Numbered from the stretch's first letter, positions 23,018-30,654 are shown. The stretch is 37,925 bases of DNA from CAZMJG01 sp964576365 (GCA_964576365.1 CAZNUT010000008.1:1-37925); one strand, 5' to 3'. The notes: generated by a model from the letters alone, not told the origin. Program-made: numbers and translations.

Positions 23018-23903
23018 TATTGGCGTCGAGCCAGTTTACAATTGCAGTGGTATCGGCAAACCGATCTTCACTTTTCATGACCACAATGATAAAGTCGTGT
23101 CCCTCATGCCGATAAAAGCTCACCAGGTTTTCTCCCGCAGCTTCGGTATAGCCTGTTTTTAATCCTCCAAGACCCTTGATCTCTCCTAGTAATTTATTGA
23201 CATTTGTCAATTTGTGAAACTGTTTGTAGTCTACATCTGAGATGATGATTTCCTTCGTGCCGACAATCTTTTTGAGATACGGCTGGGCAAGGAGCGCGCG
23301 GGCAGCAAGTGCAAGATCAAAAGGAGTTGTGAGTTGTCTATGATCGTCTAGTCCGGCAGGGTTTGCGAAGTTGCTTGCTTTCATCCCGAGCTCCTGTGCT
23401 TTTGCGTTCATACGGGATATAAAGGAGTCATAATTATTCGCTCCTGCTATCGCATATGCAGCATCGTTTCCGGAGTGTACCAGGAGGCCATAGAGCAGAT
23501 TTTCAAAACTTATCCTCTCATTGGGTGTCAGTCCCATGAGTTGACCTTCTGTGGTGGCAGTCTTGACTGTGATGATGTCATCTGGCTGATAGAGTTCGCG
23601 GGCGACAAGAGCCGTGATGATTTTGGTTATTGAAGCGGGAAAAAAACGCACATGTTCCTGTCTTGCAAAAAGAGGAGTGAGTGTGTCTGCTTCGACGACA
23701 TAGACGCCTTGAGCTGAAATAAAGGGTGGTGCTGCCTCTGATAGTATCACAGGTACCGGCCGGATAGCTATTGGTTTTGGGGTTGGCGGCTTCTCAAGAA
23801 GCTCTCTATGAAAGGCTAGAAGAGTGATATACGGATTTGCGCCCGGATAAAAAAAGAGAGCGAGTATAAAGCATACAAAAAATAATACAGCACGAAATGG
23901 CAT
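22995..23903 (-). CDS. dacA: D-alanyl-D-alanine carboxypeptidase (peptidase S11)
   Basis: The 302-residue protein has an N-terminal signal anchor (FFVCFILALFFYP) and a proline-rich linker, then an S11 penicillin-binding fold with all three active-site motifs: S-x-x-K (SITK, 91-94), S-G-N (144-146) and K-T-G (249-251). It removes the terminal D-Ala of peptidoglycan pentapeptides outside the membrane, limiting crosslinking. The C-terminal beta domain and amphipathic anchor of PBP5 are absent, so this is the short form held by its N-terminal helix. TACAAT (23910-23915) lies 6 nt before the ATG, suggesting a leaderless transcript, 62 nt downstream of aspS. It implies a peptidoglycan wall in this organism. 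Confidence 0.93.
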   Translation of the reverse strand: MPFRAVLFFVCFILALFFYPGANPYITLLAFHRELLEKPPTPKPIAIRPVPVILSEAAPPFISAQGVYVVEADTLTPLFARQEHVRFFPASITKIITALVARELYQPDDIITVKTATTEGQLMGLTPNERISFENLLYGLLVHSGNDAAYAIAGANNYDSFISRMNAKAQELGMKASNFANPAGLDDHRQLTTPFDLALAARALLAQPYLKKIVGTKEIIISDVDYKQFHKLTNVNKLLGEIKGLGGLKTGYTEAAGENLVSFYRHEGHDFIIVVMKSEDRFADTTAIVNWLDANITFVQPL

Positions 23904-23909
23904 GTGCTT

Positions 23910-23915
23910 ATTGTA
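23910..23915 (-). promoter_or_regulatory. -10 element of the dacA gene
   Basis: TACAAT lies exactly 6 nt before the ATG, the same arrangement as at the GT20 fusion gene. The -35 (TTCTCC at 17 nt) is weak. Confidence 0.4.
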
Positions 23916-23964
23916 ATGCCTGAGATTTAAAAGGAGAAATGATTTTTAATTAAGCTTTGTAGAT

Positions 23965-25350
23965 TTATATCCCAAGCTCTTTCAATTGTTCCTTTGACAC
24001 TTCGGATGGGGCGTCCATCACGGCTGTTTTGCCACTTGAGGTCATCGGGAATGCGATCGCTTCTTTGAGTGATGTCTGACCCGCAAGGATCATAGTGTGT
24101 CGGTCGATACCGAGGGCAATACCTCCATGAGGTGGTGTGCCGTATGAAAACGCTTCAATCATGTGTCCCACGCTGGCTTTTGTTTCTTCTTGAGAGTACC
24201 CCATGATTTTATATGTAGCTTCAAGAATCTCGGGTTTATGAGCTCGAATACTTCCGCCACCAGCCTCATAGCCATTACACACGAGATCATACTGTGTTGT
24301 CAGGATTTGCCCCACATTCTCACCTTTCAGATGTTGCTCGACATGCTCGGGAATAGGGATGCTAAATGGATTGTGAGTGAATGTCCAGCCGCTTTTACCG
24401 TCTGCTACTTCTGCCCGGTCTGCTTTATCAACCTGCTTAAAAAACGGAAAATTGATGACCCACGCAAACGCGAGGATATTTTCTTCTTTTTCTTTTTCGG
24501 ATCGAAGGTCAAATTTATCTGCGCCATATTTTTTTATCGCATCATGATAATCAATGATTGGAAATGATTCATGCTGGAGTTTGCCCCCCACAGCTTTGAT
24601 AGCTTTTTTTACCATTTTTTCCACGGTGTTCATCACGTCTTCACGGTTTACAAAGCTCATTTCAAGATCAAGTTGAGTATGTTCAAATCCACGATCTGCC
24701 CGCAAATCTTCATCCCGGATACAGCGAGCAAACTGAAAGTAGCGCTCGATACCGGCTACCATCAGTAATTGTTTGTATTGCTGTGGAGACTGGGGAAGGG
24801 CATAAAATTTACCCGGCTGAAGTCGGGAAGGTACGATAAAATCCCGCGCTCCTTCTTTGGTTGATTTGGTGAGCATGGGAGTCTCGACTTCGGTAAATTT
24901 TTCGGTATGAAGCTCTTGTCTTAAGGCATATATATAGTCAGATCTCATGTGAAGGGCATGCGCCATACGCGGGCGTCTCAGATCGAGATACCGATATTTG
25001 AGCCTGAGTTCTTCATCTATTTCCTGTCCGTCAGTGTGAAGCGGGATGGGTGGCGTTTGGGCTTTTCCCAATATTTCAATAGTTTTGAGTTCAAGCTCGA
25101 TGGCACCTGTTTTGATATGGGGGTTTATCAGTTTTTCAGGGCGTTTTTTGACTATTCCGGTTATTTTCACTACGTCTTCACCACTGCATTGCCTGAGGAT
25201 TTCGTTTCCGACTATCTGTATAGTGCCGGTGCGGTCTCGAAGATCTATAAAGATGATTTTTTTGTGGTCGCGGATCGTGTCTACCCAGCCGTTTAAGGTT
25301 ACTTCTTCACCAATTGTATTAAGAGTATCTATGATATCGAGTTGTTTCAT
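23965..25350 (-). CDS. aspS: Aspartyl-tRNA synthetase lacking the GAD domain
   Basis: The 461-residue class II synthetase has an N-terminal OB anticodon-binding domain (GWVDTIRDHKKIIFIDLRD). It also has the bacterial-type YRYLDLRRP, motif 1 (FTEVETPMLTKST), EGARDFIVPSR, motif 2 (FRDEDLRADR-type, here CIRDEDLRADRGFEHTQLD) and motif 3 (GIALGIDRHTMILAG). Bacterial AspRS is normally about 590 residues because a GAD domain of roughly 120 residues sits between motifs 2 and 3. Here DKFDLRSEKEKEENI passes directly to WVINFPFF, so the GAD insertion is missing. It charges tRNA-Asp; whether it also mischarges tRNA-Asn cannot be decided. A TTGCTA-17-TATTAT promoter lies just upstream. Confidence 0.96.
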   Translation of the reverse strand: MKQLDIIDTLNTIGEEVTLNGWVDTIRDHKKIIFIDLRDRTGTIQIVGNEILRQCSGEDVVKITGIVKKRPEKLINPHIKTGAIELELKTIEILGKAQTPPIPLHTDGQEIDEELRLKYRYLDLRRPRMAHALHMRSDYIYALRQELHTEKFTEVETPMLTKSTKEGARDFIVPSRLQPGKFYALPQSPQQYKQLLMVAGIERYFQFARCIRDEDLRADRGFEHTQLDLEMSFVNREDVMNTVEKMVKKAIKAVGGKLQHESFPIIDYHDAIKKYGADKFDLRSEKEKEENILAFAWVINFPFFKQVDKADRAEVADGKSGWTFTHNPFSIPIPEHVEQHLKGENVGQILTTQYDLVCNGYEAGGGSIRAHKPEILEATYKIMGYSQEETKASVGHMIEAFSYGTPPHGGIALGIDRHTMILAGQTSLKEAIAFPMTSSGKTAVMDAPSEVSKEQLKELGI

Positions 25351-25360
25351 ATATCTGGTT

Positions 25361-25389
25361 ATAATACCCGAGAATCATTGATTTAGCAA
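25361..25389 (-). promoter_or_regulatory. aspS promoter
   Basis: On the minus strand TTGCTA (25384-25389), 17 nt and TATTAT (25361-25366). Transcription would start about 4 nt before the ATG at 25350, so the mRNA is almost leaderless. Confidence 0.6.
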
Positions 25390-25417
25390 CTAAACAGTAC
25401 ATCAGTATCTCAGCTAC

Positions 25418-25495
25418 TCAGCGAGATAGTTTATCAAGTTCATCAAGTTATCAAGTTATAAAGTTGTGTAGCGCATAACGTGTAACGTGTAACTT
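25418..25495. repeat. Short degenerate direct repeats
   Basis: Imperfect copies of AAGTTATC/AAGTTATAA and CGTGTAAC(GTGTAAC) run through this part of the 383-nt gene-free stretch between aspS and the HAD gene. GTAGCGCATAAC at 25468-25479 also occurs at 561-572, inside the decayed DUF892 remnant. Confidence 0.45.
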
Positions 25496-25581
25496 ATTTG
25501 TATTTTAATATGTCATTTTGGCATGTGAATGAAATAAGCGCGTCCAGAATCTGAACGGACAATATGTAGCAAAAGAATATA

Positions 25582-25678
25582 CGTCATTGCGAGCGTAGCG
25601 AAGCAATCTGTTAGAATCCTCATCCTGACCTGCTTGCCGGTAGGCGGGTCCTCGATGAAATCGGGATTTCAGGATCTC
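25582..25678. repeat. REP-like palindromic intergenic repeat
   Basis: The unit begins CGTCATTGCGAGCGTAGCGA, continues through a palindromic GACCTGC-x-GGCGGGTC segment (about 25627-25650) and ends with GAAATC-GG-GATTTC (25657-25670) followed by AGGATC. Similar GTCATTGCGAG-type and CTGCCGGTAGGCGGG-type palindromes are a recognised class of dispersed bacterial repeats. One strand gives a spurious open frame with the tell-tale YRQAG and RLLRYARND reading. It is locally more GC-rich than its surroundings. It could be a REP or MITE-like element moved by a transposase elsewhere. Confidence 0.75.
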
Positions 25679-25733
25679 TAGTTGGTTATTACAACAAACC
25701 AATAAAATTGACTATCACTTATAATCTACTTAT

Positions 25734-26273
25734 ATGATTCGATTAATTTTGTGTGATTTTTCCTGGACTCTTCTTCATCCGAAAGATCGGACATATACAG
25801 GTAGCATAAATGGATTAAATAAGAAGCTGGGAGGTGAAAATAGCATGGGAGATTATCCATTTTTTGATCACTTCGTTCTCAATCACGCACTGTTTAACCA
25901 AATTAAAGCGCTAAAAAATACCCATACACTTAAGACGTGTTTGTTCACCACTGATATTATTCAGGAGCGCCCCGAAGTAAAGGGTGTAATAACTGAAGTA
26001 TTTGATCGCGTCATCTCTGGTCACGATTTAGTTCGTGCAAATCTGGGAGCAGCTCAGGATTTGGGGAAGATAAAAACAGAGCCAAACGTATATCAGTATA
26101 TTGTTTCGCTATTTGATGTGAATCCAGGAGAAACTATTTTTATAGATGATGCTCAATCAAATCTTGATGCAGCAGTAAAAATAGGCGTTATCCCACTCTT
26201 ATATCCCAAACTTGAAACGATGGAACAATCAAATGAAATAGTAGTAATGAGATTGAGGAAATTATTTTCCTGA
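25734..26273 (+). CDS. HAD-superfamily hydrolase-like protein with altered motif I
   Basis: The 179-residue protein has HAD motifs. Motif I is LILCDFSWTLL, motif II the threonine in CLFTTD, motif III the lysine in LGKIKTEPNVYQYI, and motif IV TIFIDDAQSNLDAA. The usual motif I is D-x-D-x-T; here the second Asp, the general acid/base of HAD phosphatases, is Ser10. It may therefore be a poor phosphatase, a different reaction type, or a regulator. The rest follows the small HAD subfamily I pattern with a helical cap between motifs I and II. TATAAT (25720-25725) lies 8 nt before the ATG. Confidence 0.82.
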   Translation: MIRLILCDFSWTLLHPKDRTYTGSINGLNKKLGGENSMGDYPFFDHFVLNHALFNQIKALKNTHTLKTCLFTTDIIQERPEVKGVITEVFDRVISGHDLVRANLGAAQDLGKIKTEPNVYQYIVSLFDVNPGETIFIDDAQSNLDAAVKIGVIPLLYPKLETMEQSNEIVVMRLRKLFS

Positions 26274-26290
26274 ATTGGAAATCTATCTCA

Positions 26291-26980
26291 TTATTCTTTT
26301 TTTGCAGCAGGAGCAGGGGCAGCTTCACCTTCAGCACCTTCTTCACCCTCAGCAGGCTTGCTGGTAATTATCTCGGGAGCTTCGGTAGCTGATTGTACCT
26401 CGACAGTTTCTTCGACGTGCTCGGTGACTGAAACGATGACTTTTTCAGCATCATCTTTTACTGTGTATGATTTTGAAACCGGGAGAGATAATACTTTGAT
26501 TTCGCCTCCGATGTCAACGAGAGAAGAGATGTCAACTTCAATTTCATGAGGAATATCTGTAGGAAGTGCTTCAATGGTAAGTTCACCCATTTGGGTTATC
26601 AGTACACCATTTTTGCGCGCAACTGCCTCAGATGTGCCGACAAAAACAAGAGGAACTTTTGTTGTGATTTGCTTTTTGAGATCAACTTTGCGGAAATCGG
26701 CATGAATCACTTTACGACTGATGGGATGCTTTTGTACGTCTCCAATAAGAGTAGGAATACTTTCTTTATCTACATTTACATAAACGAGAGTAGTATGGCC
26801 AGCAAGCCGGTACGTATTGTCAAATTCCACTGAATTGATGCTGATTGCTGCTGGTTCAAACCCTTTTCCATACACATTTGCAGGAATCATGCCGGTCTTT
26901 CGGATCGAACGCACGGCTTTACCGAGAACTTCACGCTTTTGAGCATTGATAGAAACTTTTTGATTTGTTGATGCGTTCAT
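26291..26980 (-). CDS. rplY: 50S ribosomal protein L25 (TL5/CTC type)
   Basis: The 229-residue protein has the L25 N-terminal 5S rRNA-binding domain (REVLGKAVRSIRKTGMIPANVYGKG, then a LIGDVQKHPISRKVIHADF segment) and the C-terminal beta domain of the long TL5/CTC form (VPLVFVGTSEAVARKNGVL, ALPTDIPHEIEVDIS). It ends in an acidic and alanine-rich tail (EGEEGAEGEAAPAPAAKKE). It binds 5S rRNA in the central protuberance of the large subunit. The ATG is 2 nt downstream of the DUF4012 stop, so the two are probably one transcript. Confidence 0.96.
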   Translation of the reverse strand: MNASTNQKVSINAQKREVLGKAVRSIRKTGMIPANVYGKGFEPAAISINSVEFDNTYRLAGHTTLVYVNVDKESIPTLIGDVQKHPISRKVIHADFRKVDLKKQITTKVPLVFVGTSEAVARKNGVLITQMGELTIEALPTDIPHEIEVDISSLVDIGGEIKVLSLPVSKSYTVKDDAEKVIVSVTEHVEETVEVQSATEAPEIITSKPAEGEEGAEGEAAPAPAAKKE

Positions 26981-26982
26981 AT

Positions 26983-29286
26983 CTATTGTTTTTGAAATTC
27001 AATGACAATAATTTTATCTGAGGAAATGGAGGTATTATAGTTGATTTTTTTACCCATTACAAGAGGAGAAAAGTCACTTTTTCGCAATATTAAGTTATCA
27101 GGCAGATTGATCTGTATTCCTAAATCTTCAGCCGCAGAGCCTATTTGTTTCTGAAAAATGAGCTGATATACGCCTTCCCCTTTTAAAATAGAGGTGGGGA
27201 GAGTGTATTTAATTGAAATTGTTTTGGTGCTTTCAGGAAGAGTTTCAAAATAGAACTCTATGACTTTATAGAGTCCATTTGTTTCTTTTACTTCATTTGC
27301 CAGCTCTCCATCGATCGTGATACGTTCAACTGTGGAATTTGGAGCTAGATAAAGCTGAAAATAATTTTTATACGGACCTCCTGGAAATATTTCAGGTTTG
27401 GAATTGTTGCGGTATGAAAGCGTTAGCGTATTTGAAATTGTACCTGTTTCATCGATTTGAATTTCTAGTTGCATCGGTCTTCTCATGAAGAAATTTGCTT
27501 TATTTACCCCAAGATTTGCATCAACTGGAAAAAGATAGTCAACAATACAAGTAGTACCGGCTGGTATTTGACATGTTGGTTGCAAAATTCTACCCGACCA
27601 GTATCGTTTTTCAAAATGACTGCGTATGTCAGAGTCATTTACTGTGAGAACCACTTGTTTTTCGTCTAGAGATTGAGAAAGTGCGTGTATTAAATCGGGC
27701 AGTTTTTCAGCTTTGACTCCGATCAATAATTGATTTATCAATGCCGAAAGAAAACTTTTTTTTTCAAGAGATCCAGGAAAAAAATTTCGCTCTGCATGCA
27801 ATTGTGTTTTAAGATAAAAGTTTTCAGCAGAGATTTCTTCTTGGTAATCAGGTATGTATATTGGCCCAGTTGCTTCTAAAATGCGCTGTACAGCCGTAGT
27901 AGTTATCAGTATGCCCCCGTCTATATTTGTGACTCCCATTTCTTTTTCCAGCAGTCGTTTTGCTTCTTCAAAATTGATCGAAAAATCAGGTGAAAACGCA
28001 GAATCCCGTAAAAACCATCGAGGTTGATTGAGATATCGAGCTAATGGTTCAGGAGCGTTGATATGTTCTGTCAGTTGACCGTCCGCATCGTATACATCAT
28101 ATGTTTTTATGTTTTTGATGTGATACTGCTGAACATCAACTAAAGCAAAAGAGCCAATAAACCCCCCACCTGGACGCAACTCCATATTGTTGGCAAAGAG
28201 GAGAAGGTATGTGCGTTTCCCATCTGCGGCAAATAACGAATCAAGAAAGGGCTCCCATTGCAAAATGTCAGGAGCTATATTTGTATATGTTTTAATTTTT
28301 TCAGATACTTTTTTGTTTTCATATAACCACTCGGGCAAACGGTCTGAAATGATTTGAACGTCTCTCATTGCAGCGCGTAAATCATGAAATAAAGCTTTTT
28401 TCATGAGCTTGATCTCAGTCGGATCTCCGATAAACGTCTGTTGTCCAGTCATATAAGTGAGGATTTTTCTCCCTGTTTCATTTACAGCATTTACTCTTCT
28501 TGTGGCGTCTATTGCCGCTTCGTTAAGAATAATTAAATCCTCAAATGGTCCAACGATGTTCAACAATCGCAAAGTAGGCTCAGCCAGCCTGAAGAGTTTT
28601 TTTGTGACGTTTAATGCAGTGATGGTATGTACAGAAACAGATAGTGGTTTTCCCTGCTGATATAGTTTAAACATCTGATAATTCAAAAGAGAGGTTGTCA
28701 GAAGTGGAAAAATAAAAAGTATATGAAAAAATAATACGAAAAGAAAAAGGATCAATATAATACTTCTTGATGATCGAGGATATATGTATCTATTCTGTGA
28801 CGATAGTATTTTTTTTGTGTGAAGTGTATGTGTTGTTTTTGCTTTATGTACAAGTGGATGATACAGATGAAGAAAAATATCATCATGTGATGTAAAAATG
28901 AACCATAAAATAGTCTCCACATCTTTTGAATACCATTCTGGTGATGAATCGAGATTTATCACTTTTATGCGACTTGCTTCATGAGAGTATGCATAACTTG
29001 TCATAAGCTGAGCGATTTCATCCGATTTAAAATAGATAAATATGCAGTTGTTGTGCTTCTCAGTCATTCGATCAGGAAGAAAATCAAGCTGATCGACAAA
29101 AAAATAAAAATCGTATTTATCGAGTCGTTCAGGAATGGCAGATGAGTGGTCAATACGTGCGCGTGATTTGTGTAATTGTGTTTCGAGCAACGTGGTAAAT
29201 TCAGTTTTTGATTTGGAAATAATGAGGATTGAAGTGAAATCCTCGCCAATATCTTGTGTAAGTGGAACACCCTGAGCGTATGTCAT
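26983..29286 (-). CDS. DUF4012 membrane protein
   Basis: The 767-residue protein has a cytoplasmic N-terminal domain of about 170 residues, with alternating strands and helices (SILIISKSKTEF, KYDFYFFVDQ). One membrane helix follows at about 174-196, and then a large extracytoplasmic part. The exported part contains the DUF4012 hallmark NNMELRPGGGFIGSF (about 367-381), DPDSWP-like DGGILITTTAVQRILEATGP, and a beta-rich C-terminal region. DUF4012 proteins are common in CPR bacteria and actinobacteria and have no established role; a link to surface polymer assembly is often suspected. It is followed by rplY after 2 nt and shares a bidirectional promoter region with the cytidylyltransferase gene. 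Confidence 0.88.
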   Translation of the reverse strand: MTYAQGVPLTQDIGEDFTSILIISKSKTEFTTLLETQLHKSRARIDHSSAIPERLDKYDFYFFVDQLDFLPDRMTEKHNNCIFIYFKSDEIAQLMTSYAYSHEASRIKVINLDSSPEWYSKDVETILWFIFTSHDDIFLHLYHPLVHKAKTTHTLHTKKILSSQNRYIYPRSSRSIILILFLFVLFFHILFIFPLLTTSLLNYQMFKLYQQGKPLSVSVHTITALNVTKKLFRLAEPTLRLLNIVGPFEDLIILNEAAIDATRRVNAVNETGRKILTYMTGQQTFIGDPTEIKLMKKALFHDLRAAMRDVQIISDRLPEWLYENKKVSEKIKTYTNIAPDILQWEPFLDSLFAADGKRTYLLLFANNMELRPGGGFIGSFALVDVQQYHIKNIKTYDVYDADGQLTEHINAPEPLARYLNQPRWFLRDSAFSPDFSINFEEAKRLLEKEMGVTNIDGGILITTTAVQRILEATGPIYIPDYQEEISAENFYLKTQLHAERNFFPGSLEKKSFLSALINQLLIGVKAEKLPDLIHALSQSLDEKQVVLTVNDSDIRSHFEKRYWSGRILQPTCQIPAGTTCIVDYLFPVDANLGVNKANFFMRRPMQLEIQIDETGTISNTLTLSYRNNSKPEIFPGGPYKNYFQLYLAPNSTVERITIDGELANEVKETNGLYKVIEFYFETLPESTKTISIKYTLPTSILKGEGVYQLIFQKQIGSAAEDLGIQINLPDNLILRKSDFSPLVMGKKINYNTSISSDKIIVIEFQKQ

Positions 29287-29295
29287 ACAATATCC

Positions 29296-29311
29296 TGTTA
29301 TAATTCTAGCA
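29296..29311. promoter_or_regulatory. Overlapping divergent extended -10 promoters
   Basis: Rightward: TG-T-TATAAT (29296-29304). Leftward: TG-C-TAGAAT (29303-29311 read on the minus strand). The two extended -10 elements share two base pairs, forming a near-symmetric bidirectional promoter that serves the divergent genes at 29324 and 29286. Confidence 0.55.
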
Positions 29312-29323
29312 AGGAATTCTGAT

Positions 29324-29824
29324 ATGAAACCCGCAAAAAAAATTTGGAAATATCAGTACATCGATGAATTAAAAAATCAACTCAAAGATCAGGTTGTCGT
29401 ATTGATCGGTGGTTGTTTTGATGTGCTTCATTTTGGTCACATACGTTTTTTGGAAGCAGCAAAAGAAAAGGGAGATATACTTTGTGTTGCACTTGAATCG
29501 GATGAGTTTATTCAAAAAAGTAAAAAAAGAACACCTGTACATACCCAATCGCAGAGAGCTCATCTTTTAAGTGCTTTGCATGTGGTGGACAGCGTTATTT
29601 TATTACCATATTTTAATTCTGATGAAGGTTATTCCGATCTTGTATCACATATCAGGCCAGCTGTAATAGCAGTCACCGAAGGAGATGCACATTTAGAAAA
29701 AAAACATGTGCATGCTAATAAAGTAGGTGCTACAGTAGAAATTGTATTACCTTTGATTTCCCCGTTATCAACATCTCATATAGTTCACCATGAATCTTTT
29801 TCTAGTAGTAAACATACCCTCTGA
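29324..29824 (+). CDS. Cytidylyltransferase-like protein (RfaE/TagD type)
   Basis: The 166-residue protein has the nucleotidyltransferase signature GGCFDVLHFGH (G-x-F-D-x-x-H-x-G-H), then AAKEKGDILCVALESDEF and a RTPVHTQSQRAHLLSAL segment equal to the usual P-x-x-x-x-x-x-R-x-x-x-L helix. It ends at ISPLSTSHIV, matching the family's I-S-T-S-x-I. Such enzymes attach a nucleotide to a phosphorylated sugar, glycerol phosphate or pantetheine phosphate; the RfaE-C/HldE and TagD groups are closest. AAGGA at 29311-29315 is a Shine-Dalgarno sequence 8 nt before the ATG, one of few in the window. Its last 35 nt overlap the next gene. Confidence 0.88.
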   Translation: MKPAKKIWKYQYIDELKNQLKDQVVVLIGGCFDVLHFGHIRFLEAAKEKGDILCVALESDEFIQKSKKRTPVHTQSQRAHLLSALHVVDSVILLPYFNSDEGYSDLVSHIRPAVIAVTEGDAHLEKKHVHANKVGATVEIVLPLISPLSTSHIVHHESFSSSKHTL

Positions 29825-30347
29825 TGTGCAATCGCAAATAGTCAGAGCAACTATTTCACTTCGGGAGCAATATCCGACAATGAGCTGGATCAACCCAAAT
29901 CACTATAAATTAGTGATTGGAGAGTTAGGAGAAATACCCGAAGACAGGTATGATGTCGTTTCAAACCATATAGGCATGCTTCTTTTTGATATTAAAAAAA
30001 CAAGAGTATATCCTTTTGATCTTCATTTGAGCGTTGATAAAGAAGCCGAGCTTTTTATCCGTCTCCGAGAAAATAAAGTGATAAAAGAGATACATGATAG
30101 AATAGCTATTTTTACTGAGACACGAGCTTCTCGTAATCAAGGTAAATATATTCCTTCTTTTATTATTGCACGAGGGCGAGTAGCAGCAAAGCAACAGAAT
30201 ACACATTTACGTAATAAATTGGCAAAAACACCTCTTGATTTTGAGTTTGATGTGACGCATGTCGCGCTTTATGAATCGATTTCACATGGTCGACATGTTG
30301 AATACAAAGAGAAGTGTACATATCAACTCGTCGTTGATGAAGAATAG
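29790..30347 (+). CDS. Degenerate 2H phosphoesterase (ThpR/2'-5' RNA ligase-like)
   Basis: The 185-residue protein follows the ThpR/LigT plan: FLVVNIPSDVQSQI at the start, then MSWINPNHYKLVIGELGEI, in which the first catalytic H-x-T has become HYK (His38 kept). The second motif region reads YIPSFIIARGRV where P-H-x-T-x-A-R is expected, so the second His is Ser123. With only one of the four catalytic residues left, it is probably not an active cyclic phosphodiesterase and may bind RNA or nucleotides. It overlaps the preceding gene by 35 nt, and no Shine-Dalgarno sequence is visible. I am fairly sure of the fold, less of the function. Confidence 0.72.
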   Translation: MNLFLVVNIPSDVQSQIVRATISLREQYPTMSWINPNHYKLVIGELGEIPEDRYDVVSNHIGMLLFDIKKTRVYPFDLHLSVDKEAELFIRLRENKVIKEIHDRIAIFTETRASRNQGKYIPSFIIARGRVAAKQQNTHLRNKLAKTPLDFEFDVTHVALYESISHGRHVEYKEKCTYQLVVDEE

Positions 30348-30363
30348 TTTTTTTATAAAAAAA

Positions 30364-30434
30364 GATCCCGATTTCTTTTTGTTTTTCAATTGTATCCGTT
30401 AGTTATAATTGAAAAACCTTTAGAGCACGGGATC
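30364..30434. other. Nested long inverted repeat between convergent genes
   Basis: Outer arms GATCCCG (30364-30370) and CGGGATC (30428-30434) enclose inner arms GTTTTTCAATT (30381-30391) and AATTGAAAAAC (30407-30417), both perfect. The two stems are separated by unpaired 10-nt segments. There is no T tract in either direction, so it is not a standard terminator, although it sits where a shared terminator is expected. The sequence TTTTTTT-AT-AAAAAAA (30348-30363) lies directly before it. Confidence 0.6.
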
Positions 30435-30443
30435 ACCAATTTC

Positions 30444-30638
30444 TTATTTTATTTTGTCCCAATCTTCTTTGGAGACAAATTTGTTTAATTTTTTGCCATC
30501 TTTAACTGCAGTAAGTCCATAACGAACTTGTACTGAGCCACTTTTTGTCTTACGTTCAAATGTTACTTTTTTGACTTGAGAAGCTGGAACGCTTACGTAA
30601 GCCTTTGATTTCAAATCATAAAATTGTACATCTTGCAT
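30444..30638 (-). CDS. 64-residue small basic protein, conserved-looking
   Basis: A short, lysine-rich protein with alternating beta-like segments (YVSVPASQVKKVTFERK, SVQVRYGLTAVKDGKK) and a conserved-looking ending NKFVSKEDWDKI. No family is recognised; the charge and shape would suit a nucleic-acid- or ribosome-associated protein, which is inference. It has the best Shine-Dalgarno in the window (AAGGAGGTGAT, 30644-30654), unusual among mostly SD-less neighbours, and implies high translation. It follows the 99-aa gene by 17 nt and is probably co-transcribed with it. Confidence 0.75.
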   Translation of the reverse strand: MQDVQFYDLKSKAYVSVPASQVKKVTFERKTKSGSVQVRYGLTAVKDGKKLNKFVSKEDWDKIK

Positions 30639-30643
30639 GAGGA

Positions 30644-30654
30644 ATCACCTCCTT
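30644..30654 (-). promoter_or_regulatory. Near-perfect Shine-Dalgarno of the 64-aa gene
   Basis: AAGGAGGTGAT on the minus strand matches eleven bases of the 16S anti-Shine-Dalgarno complement and sits 5 nt before the ATG at 30638. It shows that the ribosomes can use SD sequences although most genes here lack them. Confidence 0.8.

Noticed and set aside
25505..25702. 65-codon minus-strand frame
   Set aside because: It is the spurious translation of the REP-like repeat (YRQAG, RYARND), not a gene.
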